Assembly (NCBI GenBank): GCA_902559075.1
Contig: CACEGO010000001.1
Coordinates: 43,179-107,178, forward strand
Direction: 5' to 3'
Source: an uncultured Pelagibacteraceae bacterium
GTDB lineage: Bacteria; Pseudomonadota; Alphaproteobacteria; Pelagibacterales; Pelagibacteraceae
Length of the DNA stretch: 64,000 nt
In this document: one piece after another, positions 15,064 to 24,079 of the stretch
Layout: each line of letters starts with the position of its first letter
Numbering within the stretch: position 1 is the stretch's first letter
Program-made: the position numbers and the translations under genes
Notes under the pieces: generated by a model
Seen by the model: the letters and a program-made list of their open reading frames with translations, nothing else
What the model was told of the DNA's origin: nothing
Database searches by the model: none

Positions 15064-16482
15064 ATGAACAAATTTATAAATACAAAAAATATTAATAACT
15101 TTTCTGCTGAAAGCTTTGACTGGAATAAAGTTCAAAATGAAATGAAAAATAAATTAGGTTTAGAAGTATATGAAAGTTGGTTAAAAAAAATTTCTTTTGT
15201 AGAAGAATTTAATAATTATTTATTATTATCAGTTCCAACAAGATTTATAAGAGATTGGATTACTTCAAGATATCTAGACCAAATATTGCAAATAATAAGA
15301 CTTTATAAAAAAGACATTATTAGAATTGAATTTAAAATAGTAGAGCAAAATAAAAATAGTCCAATCAAAGAAAAAACATTTAAAGAAAATGTTTCAAATG
15401 AAAATATATCTTTTATAAAAGACTCGTATCTCCAGTATAATCGAATTGATCCAAATAAAAGATTTGATAACTTTATAACGGGTTCAAGCAACAAATTAGC
15501 TTACGAGGCTTCATTAAAAGTTTCAGAAAATATCTCCCATTATAACCCATTATATATTTATGGTGGAGTGGGAATGGGTAAAACGCATTTATTGAATTCA
15601 ATAGGTTTTGAATTAAAAAAAAATAATAAAGTAATGTTTATTTCAGCTGAAAGATTTATGTATCAGTTCGTTAAATCAATTAAATCGAATGATATGGTTA
15701 AATTTAAAGAGTATTTTAGAAACACGGATATTTTGCTGATTGATGATATTCAATTCATTAGTGGAAAAGAGGCTATGCAAGAAGAATTTTTTCATACCTT
15801 CAATGCTTTGTTAGACAAAGGTTCTCAAATAATAGTTTCTGCTGATCGAGCACCAAATAAATTAATGAGAATTCAAGAGAGAATTAAATCAAGATTTTCT
15901 GGTGGATTAGTTGTTGATATTCAAAAGCCTGATCTTGAACTTAGAAAAAAAATAATAAAAAAAAAAACAGAGGAATTAAACAGTTTATATTCTGATCAAT
16001 TAAATATTTCTAAAGAAATACAAGATTTTATAAGTGCTGAAATTAAAGGAAGTGTAAGAGAGTTGGTTGGAGCTATTAACAGAACTGTTTCGTTTTCTAG
16101 GATTTACAACAAAGTTCCAAATTTACCTGAGACAAAAGTAATATTAAAAGACCTTCTAAATATATCAGAAAATAAGGTAACGATTGATTTAATTCAGACT
16201 ATTGTATGTAAATTTTTTAAGATAAGCAAAAATGAAATGTTATCTTCAAGAAGATCAAGATATTTAGTGAGACCTAGACAAACTGCAATCTATTTAACTA
16301 AAATTTTAACCTCAAAATCATTACCTGAGATTGGAAGAGAATTCTCAAACAGAGATCACACAACTATAATTCATTCTGTAAAAACTATTGAAAAAATTAA
16401 GGAAAAAAATCCTGAAATGGTTGAAAATATAAATAAGTTAAAAAATCAGATATTATATAATAATAAAGAAAATGAAATTTAA
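15064..16482 (+). CDS. dnaA: Chromosomal replication initiator protein DnaA
   Basis: DnaA is the AAA+ ATPase that opens the replication origin and also regulates transcription. The 472-residue protein has domain I (about 15-90, W-rich NKLGLEVYESWLKKISF), a short variable linker, the AAA+ core with Walker A GGVGMGKTHLL (about 166-176) and Walker B ILLIDDIQF (about 222-230), and domain IV with the DNA-binding signature SNRDHTTIIHSVKTI (about 428-442). Length is normal. It overlaps dnaN by 11 bases. The repeat-bearing leader upstream is a likely control region. Confidence 0.99.
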   Translation: MNKFINTKNINNFSAESFDWNKVQNEMKNKLGLEVYESWLKKISFVEEFNNYLLLSVPTRFIRDWITSRYLDQILQIIRLYKKDIIRIEFKIVEQNKNSPIKEKTFKENVSNENISFIKDSYLQYNRIDPNKRFDNFITGSSNKLAYEASLKVSENISHYNPLYIYGGVGMGKTHLLNSIGFELKKNNKVMFISAERFMYQFVKSIKSNDMVKFKEYFRNTDILLIDDIQFISGKEAMQEEFFHTFNALLDKGSQIIVSADRAPNKLMRIQERIKSRFSGGLVVDIQKPDLELRKKIIKKKTEELNSLYSDQLNISKEIQDFISAEIKGSVRELVGAINRTVSFSRIYNKVPNLPETKVILKDLLNISENKVTIDLIQTIVCKFFKISKNEMLSSRRSRYLVRPRQTAIYLTKILTSKSLPEIGREFSNRDHTTIIHSVKTIEKIKEKNPEMVENINKLKNQILYNNKENEI

Positions 16483-17584
16483 CGTTAACCAACAAGATCT
16501 CCAACAAGCGTTAAATTACTGCCAAGGGGTTATTGAAAAAAGAAGTACACTTCCAATACTTTCAAATATATTGTTAAACGTAAGTAACTCTAAATTAACA
16601 ATCACAGCAACAGATTTAGATTTAATATTTATTCATCAATTGAATAATGTTGAAATTCTAGAAGAGGGTAAAACAACTACAACATCTTCAATAATGTATG
16701 ACATTATAAGAAAATTTAATTCTGGAAAAAAAATTAATTTGTTGTTAACAGATGTGAGTAAATTGCAAGTTGAATCTGAAAAGTCTATTTTTAATTTAAA
16801 TTGTATTAGTGCAACTGAATTTCCACTAACTGATGAAAATTTCAATCAAAATGAATTTATAATAAAATCAAAAAAACTTTTGAAACTGCTAAATAAGTGT
16901 AAATTTTCTGTATCTAATGACGAAACAAGGCATTATTTGAGTGGAATTTATTTACATCAAACTGAGGTTGAGGATAAAAATTATTTAACAGCGGTCGCTA
17001 CGGACAGTCATAGAATGTCTATTTCTAAAATAAGATTAGAAGAGAAAATTGAATTTGAACCAATTATTTTACCAAAAAAAACTATCTTTCAGCTTTGTTC
17101 ATTACTAGATAGTTATGATGGCGATGTAAAAGTTTCTAATGTTAAATCAAAAATAAAGTTTGAGCTTAATAATAGTATATTAATATCAAAACTTATTGAT
17201 GGCAAATTTCCCAATTATATTCAGGTAATACCAAAAAATAATCAAAAAAAATTAGAAATAGATTTAAAATTATTTTTAAATTCTGTTGATAGAGTTGCTT
17301 CTGTGTCTTTAGATAAAAAAGATGGTGTAAAATTTAATCTATCAAAGGATACTTTAGATTTATCAGTAAATAATACAAATAGCGGAGATGGAAAAGAAAC
17401 ATTAAATGTTAAATTCGATCATGAGCTGGAAATTAGTTTTAATTCAAGATATTTAATTGATGTAGCTTCTCAATTAGATGGAGATAGAGTTGAAATATTT
17501 CTGAATGATACAGGCTCTCCGGCTTTAATAAAAGACCCGGGTGACTTCGATAGTATTTTTGTTGTTATGCCCATGAAGGGTTAG
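16472..17584 (+). CDS. dnaN: DNA polymerase III beta subunit (sliding clamp)
   Basis: The ring-shaped clamp holds DNA polymerase III on DNA. The 370-residue protein shows the three-domain clamp layout: KRSTLPILSNILLNV near the N-terminus, ETRHYLSGIYLH in the middle, ATDSHRMS, and the C-terminal VVMPMKG that resembles the usual MPMR/MPVR end. It starts 11 bases inside dnaA, so the two are translationally coupled. recF does not follow; the next gene is a convergent acyltransferase whose end overlaps dnaN by 4 bases. Confidence 0.98.
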   Translation: MKFNVNQQDLQQALNYCQGVIEKRSTLPILSNILLNVSNSKLTITATDLDLIFIHQLNNVEILEEGKTTTTSSIMYDIIRKFNSGKKINLLLTDVSKLQVESEKSIFNLNCISATEFPLTDENFNQNEFIIKSKKLLKLLNKCKFSVSNDETRHYLSGIYLHQTEVEDKNYLTAVATDSHRMSISKIRLEEKIEFEPIILPKKTIFQLCSLLDSYDGDVKVSNVKSKIKFELNNSILISKLIDGKFPNYIQVIPKNNQKKLEIDLKLFLNSVDRVASVSLDKKDGVKFNLSKDTLDLSVNNTNSGDGKETLNVKFDHELEISFNSRYLIDVASQLDGDRVEIFLNDTGSPALIKDPGDFDSIFVVMPMKG

Positions 17585-18291
17585 TCCAATAAGTCTAACT
17601 CTGAATATATATTTTGTTCCAAAATTTTAATAAAATTTTCTTTTGATAAACCGGCTGGGATTGGTTTTAAAATAGAGATAGTAATCATTTTATTCTTCCT
17701 TTTAGCACCCTTTTTAGGCCAGACATATCCGGAGTTAATTGCAACTGGCTGACATGAAATATTAAGCTCTTCATATATTCTAGAGGCCCCTTTTTTAAAT
17801 GATGGTCTTTCATCTGGAAGAACTCTAGTTCCTTGAGGAAATATAATTAAAGGTCTATTTGATCTACTTATTATTTTTGAAATATCATCAAAAAAATTCA
17901 AGTTATCTTTAGTAATTTTATTTCTTTTTATTGATATTGATCCTATTTTTTTTAAATACCATCCAAATATTGGAATTAGCAATAATTCTCTTTTAAGAAT
18001 AAATACAGGGGAGTTAAATATTGTCTGCAAATAAAAGGTTTCAAACATTGATTGATGTGAAGCTGCTATAAAAAATTTTTCGTTATTAATTATATTTTCT
18101 TTTCCTTTAATTAAAATTTTTACTGAAAGCACAAATTTCAAACAAAAACCTGCCCAATAACCCATTAATTTTCCACCTACCAATACAATTTTTTTGGGCA
18201 AAAAAAGTGAAGGTAAAAAAATTAATGAAATTAAAATAATTCCAGTAAAAAATAATAACGAAAATAAAAAGTTTTTTATCATGTGTATCAA
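17581..18291 (-). CDS. plsC: 1-acyl-sn-glycerol-3-phosphate acyltransferase-like protein
   Basis: PlsC-type enzymes add the second acyl chain in phosphatidic acid synthesis at the inner membrane. The 236-residue protein has an N-terminal membrane segment (about 6-32) and the LPLAT signature blocks: ASHQSMFET (H79) and FPQGTRVLP (151-159). The acidic residue of the HX4D catalytic motif is glutamate (E84) instead of aspartate, a conservative change worth noting. It follows lysA by three bases in a minus-strand operon. Other LPLAT family substrates cannot be excluded, so the symbol is tentative. Confidence 0.8.
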   Translation of the reverse strand: MIHMIKNFLFSLLFFTGIILISLIFLPSLFLPKKIVLVGGKLMGYWAGFCLKFVLSVKILIKGKENIINNEKFFIAASHQSMFETFYLQTIFNSPVFILKRELLLIPIFGWYLKKIGSISIKRNKITKDNLNFFDDISKIISRSNRPLIIFPQGTRVLPDERPSFKKGASRIYEELNISCQPVAINSGYVWPKKGAKRKNKMITISILKPIPAGLSKENFIKILEQNIYSELDLLD

Positions 18292-18294
18292 AAG

Positions 18295-19509
18295 CTAAAT
18301 TAAATCTTTATGCTTTTGTCTTTTTCTTATAACTTTAACTTTTGACTCTTTAATTAGTAATTCAATTGGCTTAGTTCTTAAATTATAATTTGAGCTCAGA
18401 GACATTCCATAGGCTCCTACATCGCATATAGCAACTAAGTCTTTTTCTTTTAATACTTGAAATTTTTTTAATGTAATAAATTTGTCCGTACTTTCACAAA
18501 TAGGGCCAACAAATTCATATGGTTTTTTTGATCTTATATTTGATTTTGTTACTGGCAAGGTTCTATGAATAGCACCATACAAGGCAGGTCTCATAAGATC
18601 GTTCATAGCTGCATCTAAAATTATAAATTTTTTCCTACCACTGTCTTTTATATAAATTACTTTGGATACTAATGTTCCTGTATCACCAATAATTGATCTA
18701 CCTGGTTCAAATATAATTTTAACTTTATGTCTTTTTAAAAATTTAAGTATTGCAGAATTATATTTTTTATAGTTAAGTTTTTTATTTTTATCAGAGTAAG
18801 AAATTCCCATACCTCCACCTAAATCTATAAATTCAAATTTGTATCTAACTTTATTTAAAATTTGACTAACTGCTTCAAGCATTTTTTCGTAAGGCTTATG
18901 ATCTAAAATCTGGCTACCTATGTGAACACTTAGACACTTTAAATCAATATTTTTAGAATTTTTTGAATACTTTATGATTTCATTGAATGTATTTTTGTTT
19001 ACTCCAAATTTATTTTCTTTTTTACCAGTAGAGATTTGACTAAGTGTTTTTGCATCTGTGTTTGGATTTAGCCTTACTCCGACTCTTATTTTTTTATTTT
19101 TGGATTTTGCAACTTTATTTATTTCTTTTATTTCACTTAAAGACTCTGCATTGATAAGCAGAATGTTTTTATCAATAGCAAAACTTATTTCATTTGATGT
19201 TTTACCGACTCCAGAAAATACGATCTTATTTGGATTTATGCCTGCTTTTAGAGCCATCATTAATTCACCTATAGATACAACATCCGCTCCTAATCCAAAT
19301 TTTTTAATTTCTCGAATTATATTAACATTCGTATTAGATTTAACCGCAAAACATATTAGCGGTGAAAAAGATTTAAAGTTTTTTTTAAAATTATTAATAT
19401 TATCTTTTAACTTTGAATAAGAGTAAGAATAAAAAGGTGTCCCATATTTTTTTGCAATTTTTTGTAAGCTGATTTTTTCTATAGTAAGTTTTTTATTAAT
19501 ATATCTCAT
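18295..19509 (-). CDS. lysA: Diaminopimelate decarboxylase
   Basis: LysA makes L-lysine from meso-diaminopimelate, the last step of the pathway, using PLP. The 404-residue protein belongs to fold-type III: PLP lysine K57 in ICFAVKSNTN, the GVRLNPN strand, HIGSQILD, the GGGMGISY phosphate-binding glycine run, EPGRSIIGDTG, and the CESTDKF motif with CDVGAYGMS contributing the active-site residues from the partner subunit. It begins at a TAATG overlap with the small lipoprotein gene, in the order argH-lipoprotein-lysA common in alphaproteobacteria. Confidence 0.98.
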   Translation of the reverse strand: MRYINKKLTIEKISLQKIAKKYGTPFYSYSYSKLKDNINNFKKNFKSFSPLICFAVKSNTNVNIIREIKKFGLGADVVSIGELMMALKAGINPNKIVFSGVGKTSNEISFAIDKNILLINAESLSEIKEINKVAKSKNKKIRVGVRLNPNTDAKTLSQISTGKKENKFGVNKNTFNEIIKYSKNSKNIDLKCLSVHIGSQILDHKPYEKMLEAVSQILNKVRYKFEFIDLGGGMGISYSDKNKKLNYKKYNSAILKFLKRHKVKIIFEPGRSIIGDTGTLVSKVIYIKDSGRKKFIILDAAMNDLMRPALYGAIHRTLPVTKSNIRSKKPYEFVGPICESTDKFITLKKFQVLKEKDLVAICDVGAYGMSLSSNYNLRTKPIELLIKESKVKVIRKRQKHKDLI

Positions 19510-19640
19510 TAAGCCTTGCTGATTAAAATTTTATATATTCTTGCTTGTTTTTCAGGATCTGAATATTTAGGATCGTTTTTCACCCCACAAGAAACAATAG
19601 TACAAAATAATAATACAACTAAAGTAATTTTTTTAATCAT
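19509..19640 (-). CDS. Small lipoprotein (LptM-like), 43 residues
   Basis: A short frame fills the argH-lysA gap exactly. It starts with an ATGA overlap with the argH stop and ends in a TAATG overlap with lysA. The product has basic MIKK, a hydrophobic stretch and a lipobox ending in IVSCG (Cys18 would be lipidated), followed by a short polar tail with DPKYSDPEKQARIY. A mini-lipoprotein between argH and lysA is common in proteobacteria and is related to LptM/YifL, which assists outer-membrane LPS transporter (LptD) maturation in E. coli. The LptM function here is inference from size and position. Confidence 0.8.
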   Translation of the reverse strand: MIKKITLVVLLFCTIVSCGVKNDPKYSDPEKQARIYKILISKA

Positions 19641-21028
19641 TTTTCTTTTTTATATTTCATTATCATTTTTTTAATATTATCAAAAGAAGTTCCACCATAA
19701 GATTTTTTTGAATTAATTGATTTTGCTAAATTAAATACTTTTAAAACATCTTCTTTAAGCTTAGGCTCAATTTTTTTTAGTTCTTCTAAAGTTAATTCAT
19801 TTAATTTTTTTTTTCTTTTTTCAGCATAATTAACAATAGCAGCAGTTTTTTGATATGCCTTTCTAAAAGATATAGAGTGATTTTTAACAAGATAATCTGC
19901 TAAGTCGGTTGCTGTAGTATAACCCGAATTAGCGAGTTCAAACATTTTGCTCTTATTTGGAGTACAGTTTTTAAGTATTTCATCAAATATTTTTAAGCAA
20001 TTATTTAGGTTATCGTTAGACTTAAAAACAATCTCTTTGTCATCCTGCAAATCTTTAAAGTATGATAATGGCAACCCTTTTAAAATTGTGAGCATTGAAA
20101 ATAAATTTCCATAAGCTATTCCTGATTTTCCACGTATATACTCCAGAAGATCAGGATTTTTCTTTTGCGGCATTATAGATGATCCTGTTACAACTTTATC
20201 AGACAAATGAATTAGATTAAAACCATCGGAATTCCAAATAATAAGTTCTTCTGCAATTCTAGAAATGTGCATAGCACATACAGATGAAGCATATAAAAAA
20301 TCTAATACAAAATCTCTATCCGAAACTGTGTCAATTGAATTATTAGTAGGTATTTTAAAACCAAGTTTTTTAGTTGTATAATTTCTATCTATATTAAACG
20401 ATGTTCCTGCTAAAGCTGCAACGCCTAAGGGATTTTCGTTTAAACTGTCCAAATTATTAGAAAATCTCTTTTTATCTCTATTAAACATTTCAACATAAGA
20501 CATTAAATAGTGTGCAAAAGAGATAGGTTGAGCATTTTTAAGATGTGTAAATCCAGGCATAATAGTCTCAACATTTTTTTCAGCCAACTTAATTGTACTT
20601 TTAATAACTTTATTAATATTATTATTTATTTCGTTAGTTGAATTTTTCATCCAAATTTTAAAATCAGTAATTACTTGATCATTTCTTGATCTTGCAGTGT
20701 GAACATAGCCAGCTTCTTCACCTATAATCTGAAAAAGTCTCTTTTCAATATTCATATGAATATCCTCATATTTTTTATTAAACTCAAATTTATTATTTGT
20801 AATTTCTTTATTAATTTTTGTTAGTCCATAAGTAATTTTATTTTTTACTTTAAATGAAATTATTTTCTGTTTAAAAAGCATTTCAACATGAGCAATTGAT
20901 CCTTGGATGTCTTCTTTATAAAGTCTTTTATCAACATCTATTGAATTACCGACTTTTTGAAACAAACTTGATGCATTTTTTTTTATCCGTGTGTTCCAGA
21001 TTGCTTGGTTGTTTTTATTTTTTGCCAT
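19637..21028 (-). CDS. argH: Argininosuccinate lyase
   Basis: ArgH cleaves argininosuccinate to arginine and fumarate. The 463-residue tetrameric enzyme of the fumarase/aspartase superfamily shows the signature GSSIMPQKKNPD (about 280), the catalytic TARSRNDQ segment near residue 110, and MPGFTHLKNAQPISFAHYLM. Length is normal. It is first in the minus-strand argH-lipoprotein-lysA-acyltransferase operon and divergent from the TlpA-like gene over 24 bases. Confidence 0.98.
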   Translation of the reverse strand: MAKNKNNQAIWNTRIKKNASSLFQKVGNSIDVDKRLYKEDIQGSIAHVEMLFKQKIISFKVKNKITYGLTKINKEITNNKFEFNKKYEDIHMNIEKRLFQIIGEEAGYVHTARSRNDQVITDFKIWMKNSTNEINNNINKVIKSTIKLAEKNVETIMPGFTHLKNAQPISFAHYLMSYVEMFNRDKKRFSNNLDSLNENPLGVAALAGTSFNIDRNYTTKKLGFKIPTNNSIDTVSDRDFVLDFLYASSVCAMHISRIAEELIIWNSDGFNLIHLSDKVVTGSSIMPQKKNPDLLEYIRGKSGIAYGNLFSMLTILKGLPLSYFKDLQDDKEIVFKSNDNLNNCLKIFDEILKNCTPNKSKMFELANSGYTTATDLADYLVKNHSISFRKAYQKTAAIVNYAEKRKKKLNELTLEELKKIEPKLKEDVLKVFNLAKSINSKKSYGGTSFDNIKKMIMKYKKEK

Positions 21029-21052
21029 GATATTTAATTATACCTATTTAAC

Positions 21053-21562
21053 ATGAGATTTTTAATAATAATTATTTTTTTGATAACAAATGCTGTAGCT
21101 GAAGAGCTACCTGGAATTAAAAATATTGTAATCCATAAAATACCAAAAACATACGATAATGTTATTTTTTTAGACAAAAAAGATCAAAAAATTAATATTA
21201 ACGAATCTAAGGGTAACTTATTGATATTGAATTTTTGGGCAACCTGGTGTGAACCTTGTAAGGAAGAAATGCCATCTTTAGATAGACTCCAAGTTAATCC
21301 AGAATTAGATAATATAAAAATTTTTGCAATTAATATAGGTAAAGAAAAGTTAAACAAAGTTAATAAATTTTTTGTTGATTTTAATATTAAAAATTTTGAG
21401 CCATATTTTGATCCACCCACAACATTAGCTAAAAAATTTTCGTTAAGAGGTATTCCCACATCAATTCTAATAAATAAAGAAGGCCAAGAATTTGCTAGAA
21501 TAATAGGTTCTATTAATTTTGAAGATGAAAATTTTGTTAAGTGGATAAAAAAGTATAACTAA
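21053..21562 (+). CDS. TlpA-like periplasmic thioredoxin-fold protein
   Basis: A 169-residue exported protein. A short signal peptide (MRFLIIIIFLITNAVAEE, cleavage near residue 16) precedes a thioredoxin fold with the redox motif FWATWCEPCKEEMPSLD (C66, C69) and the cis-proline loop GIPTSILINKEG. TlpA/ResA family members reduce disulfides for cytochrome c or copper-site maturation. No cytochrome biogenesis genes adjoin it, so the substrate is unknown; proximity to argH is common in alphaproteobacteria. Its stop overlaps that of the convergent membrane protein by 4 bases. Confidence 0.88.
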   Translation: MRFLIIIIFLITNAVAEELPGIKNIVIHKIPKTYDNVIFLDKKDQKININESKGNLLILNFWATWCEPCKEEMPSLDRLQVNPELDNIKIFAINIGKEKLNKVNKFFVDFNIKNFEPYFDPPTTLAKKFSLRGIPTSILINKEGQEFARIIGSINFEDENFVKWIKKYN

Positions 21563-21762
21563 TTTTTAAAAAAATATGCAAAACCAACTAAAGCAATAAT
21601 AGCAATAAACTGTAAAATAACTCTTAACTGCATTAATTTATTTGAATATTTCTTACTGGTCTCCCCTCCTTTAAAAAGAGTCCCTATACCTAAGATTAAA
21701 ACTACTCCAACAGCTATCAAAAGAGCAATTGATAAAACTTTTACTAATATTCCTGAAATCAT
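21559..21762 (-). CDS. Small twin-transmembrane (HIG1-like) protein
   Basis: A 67-residue protein with two hydrophobic helices (about 4-28 and 48-64) joined by a basic loop containing SNKLMQLRVILQF. The LMxxRVxLQ pattern resembles the HIG1/twin-transmembrane family, whose members in alphaproteobacteria and mitochondria associate with cytochrome oxidase supercomplexes. That role here is inference. It is divergent from the carboxylesterase gene across 50 bases, which contain a TTGACA box at 21785-21790. Confidence 0.7.
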   Translation of the reverse strand: MISGILVKVLSIALLIAVGVVLILGIGTLFKGGETSKKYSNKLMQLRVILQFIAIIALVGFAYFFKN

Positions 21763-21812
21763 TTTTTTTATTATAGATTGTGTTTTGACATAAAAAACAT
21801 AATTTATCTACT

Positions 21813-22478
21813 ATGACATTTTGCCTAGATTCAATAATTATTAAACCAGAAAATGGTGTTGAAATCAAAAATGCAATTATTTTGCTTCATGGTTATGGAG
21901 GTGATGGAAAGGATATTAGCATGCTTTCTTTAAATTGGAAAAGGCATATGCCTAATACAATCTTTATTTGTCCTAATGGTCACGAACCATGCGCTATAAA
22001 TCCTTCAGGTTACCAATGGTTTGATTTAACTAAAGATGATTCTGACTACATACTAGAGCAATCAATTAAAGCTGAAGAAGTTTTAAAAAAATTTATTGAA
22101 GAAATAAAACAAGAGTTTAAGTTATCAAATAATCAAATCTGTTTATCAGGATTCAGTCAGGGCTGCATGATGTCTTTAAATGTTGGTCTTACATCTGAAA
22201 AAAATTTTTTATGTATAGTTGGTTTTTCTGGAAAGATAATTAATCAAAAAGATTTGAAAAACAGAATCAAAAATAATACTGAAACATTACTTATACACGG
22301 TGAAGCAGATCAAATTGTCTCATCAACACATTTACTAGAAGCAAAAGATTTTTTAATTAGAAATAATGTCAAAGTTGATACATTATTAATAAAAAATTGT
22401 GATCATCATATTCCTATTGAAGCATCAAGTACAGCTTTAAATTTTATTTTAAAAAAATTTAACATCTCTAATTATTGA
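21813..22478 (+). CDS. Phospholipase/carboxylesterase family hydrolase
   Basis: A 221-residue alpha/beta hydrolase of the COG0400 esterase family. The oxyanion-hole segment LLHGYGGDGKD (25-34), nucleophile elbow GFSQGCMMS with S115, catalytic aspartate in HGEADQIV (D166) and histidine in NCDHHIPIE (H198 or H199) are visible. There is no signal peptide, so it acts in the cytosol. Relatives hydrolyse short-chain esters or lysophospholipids; the natural substrate is unknown. It stands alone between a divergent membrane gene and the HNH gene 32 bases downstream. Confidence 0.88.
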   Translation: MTFCLDSIIIKPENGVEIKNAIILLHGYGGDGKDISMLSLNWKRHMPNTIFICPNGHEPCAINPSGYQWFDLTKDDSDYILEQSIKAEEVLKKFIEEIKQEFKLSNNQICLSGFSQGCMMSLNVGLTSEKNFLCIVGFSGKIINQKDLKNRIKNNTETLLIHGEADQIVSSTHLLEAKDFLIRNNVKVDTLLIKNCDHHIPIEASSTALNFILKKFNISNY

Positions 22479-22510
22479 TAAATTTGTTTAACTAAGTTAA
22501 AATTAAATCA

Positions 22511-23080
22511 ATGAATAACTTTATTGAACAAAATGTTTCATTAGAAAAGTGTCCAGCATTAGTACTTAATGCTGACTACAGACCTTTGAGTTATTACCCT
22601 TTATCTTTATGGTCATGGCAGGATACAGTTAAATCAGTTTTTCTCGATCGAGTTATTATTGTCAGTAATTATGATAGAACTATAAGAAGTCCATCTTTTA
22701 ATATGAAATTGCCAAGTGTCATTGCATTAAAAGATTATATTGTTCCTCAAAGCAAGCCAAGTTTTACTAGATTTAACGTCTTTCTAAGAGATAAATTTTC
22801 CTGTCAGTATTGTGGAAGCAATGAGGAGTTAACTTTTGATCATTTATTGCCTAGGTCAAAAGGTGGTGAAACTAATTGGGATAATGTGGTGACAGCTTGT
22901 TCTGGATGTAATGTAAAAAAGGGTGGAAAACTATTAAAGCATTCAGGTATGAAATTACATCAATATCCTTATCGACCATCAACAGAAGATCTACATAAAA
23001 ATGGAAAAAATTTCCCTCCAAATTTTTTGCATAAAAGCTGGATGGATTACTTGTATTGGGATGTAGAGTTAGAGGCTTAA
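22511..23080 (+). CDS. HNH endonuclease family protein
   Basis: A 189-residue protein whose C-terminal half is an HNH/zinc module: FSCQYCG (C98, C101), LTFDHLLPRSKGGETNWDN with H111 and N122/N125, and ACSGCNVKKGG (C130, C133). The N-terminal half starts ALVLNADYRPLSYYPLS, a block conserved in chromosomal HNH proteins of alphaproteobacteria and cyanobacteria. It is not part of a restriction or phage cluster. A DNA repair or processing role is possible but undetermined. It converges on coq7 with a 4-base overlap. Confidence 0.85.
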   Translation: MNNFIEQNVSLEKCPALVLNADYRPLSYYPLSLWSWQDTVKSVFLDRVIIVSNYDRTIRSPSFNMKLPSVIALKDYIVPQSKPSFTRFNVFLRDKFSCQYCGSNEELTFDHLLPRSKGGETNWDNVVTACSGCNVKKGGKLLKHSGMKLHQYPYRPSTEDLHKNGKNFPPNFLHKSWMDYLYWDVELEA

Positions 23081-23610
23081 ATTTTCTCAGAGATATTTAT
23101 TGCAATTCTAGAGCCAGTTTTAATAATTTTATCTAGCAATAAATAGGGCCCTTTTTTTGTTGCACCTTCATCATATGCAATATCCTTATGGTCTATTTCA
23201 TCTTGTCTAAATTTTGTAATCTTTTTTTTTAAATCTTTCTCACTCTTATCCAGCTGGTTAATTTGATTTAAGTAATGTTCATCTATAACTTCTTCAACAG
23301 AGGCAGTACATAACATTGCAGCTTTTTTTCCAAGTAAAGTTGATCCAAATCCTAGTCCAACACCTAACAAATCCCACAAAGGTAAAAATTTAGTTGGTTG
23401 TATATTTCTTTTTTTAATTTCATTTTCGAAAAATTCACAGTGTTCTTTTTCATGAACTTTCATTTCCTTAATAGTTTTTTTAAGATTTTCATCTTTTACA
23501 AAAGTATTTAAAGCTAGCAATTGCCCTTCATAAATCTTAACAGCTCCACGTTCACCTGCGTGGTCAACTCTTATGAATTCTTCAACTCTTTTTTTATTAA
23601 TTTTTGTCAT
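23077..23610 (-). CDS. coq7: Coq7-type demethoxyubiquinone hydroxylase
   Basis: Coq7 is a membrane-associated di-iron monooxygenase that hydroxylates demethoxyubiquinone in ubiquinone biosynthesis. The 177-residue protein is an internally repeated four-helix bundle with iron ligands in DHAGERGAVKIYEGQL (E20), MKVHEKEHCEFFE (E54, H57), SVEEVIDEHY and EIDHKDIAYDEGA. It is the carboxylate-bridged Coq7 type, not the flavin UbiF type of E. coli. Its start lies 14 bases inside dsbB. It complements ubiE and ubiB elsewhere in the window. Confidence 0.95.
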   Translation of the reverse strand: MTKINKKRVEEFIRVDHAGERGAVKIYEGQLLALNTFVKDENLKKTIKEMKVHEKEHCEFFENEIKKRNIQPTKFLPLWDLLGVGLGFGSTLLGKKAAMLCTASVEEVIDEHYLNQINQLDKSEKDLKKKITKFRQDEIDHKDIAYDEGATKKGPYLLLDKIIKTGSRIAINISEKI

Positions 23611-24079
23611 AGTTTAAATAAATTCTTGTACTACTAATAGTTATTAGCAAAGAAATCAAAATATTATAACTTGTAAGTGATAATCCCATAATTTTAAATG
23701 TTACATCTTTGCAGCTTATATTTTTTTCTTGTAATTGTTTTAATATGTCCTCTTTAGACACTAAATCTGACCCTTTTTTTAAATCGCAAACTAACGATTC
23801 CTCAATGAAACCTTGCTCAATACCTAGATGATATAAAGATAAAATTGTAGCAGCTAAAAAAATTAAGATAAGCAAAAGTATGAAATATTTTTCAAGATGA
23901 ATAAATTTATAATTTAGCACAATAATTATTATAGCCATTAAGTATGGAATTCTCTCTAAAATACATAAATTACAGGGTTGGTGACCTAAAGCATGTTCGA
24001 TAAAAAATGCTGAAGCTAAAGCAAGGATACTAATTATAAAAGTTAATTTTATTGTTAATGTTTTATTAATATCAACCAT
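23597..24079 (-). CDS. dsbB: DsbB-like disulfide bond formation membrane protein
   Basis: DsbB reoxidises DsbA and passes electrons to quinone. The 160-residue protein has four hydrophobic segments (about 8-28, 43-60, 64-84, 130-152). The first periplasmic cysteine pair is in HQPCNLCILERIPY (C36, C39), with the arginine that contacts quinone. The second pair appears as C98 and C123 in the long periplasmic loop. It overlaps the DedA gene by 8 bases and coq7 by 14. No dsbA is visible nearby. Confidence 0.9.
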   Translation of the reverse strand: MVDINKTLTIKLTFIISILALASAFFIEHALGHQPCNLCILERIPYLMAIIIIVLNYKFIHLEKYFILLLILIFLAATILSLYHLGIEQGFIEESLVCDLKKGSDLVSKEDILKQLQEKNISCKDVTFKIMGLSLTSYNILISLLITISSTRIYLNYDKN

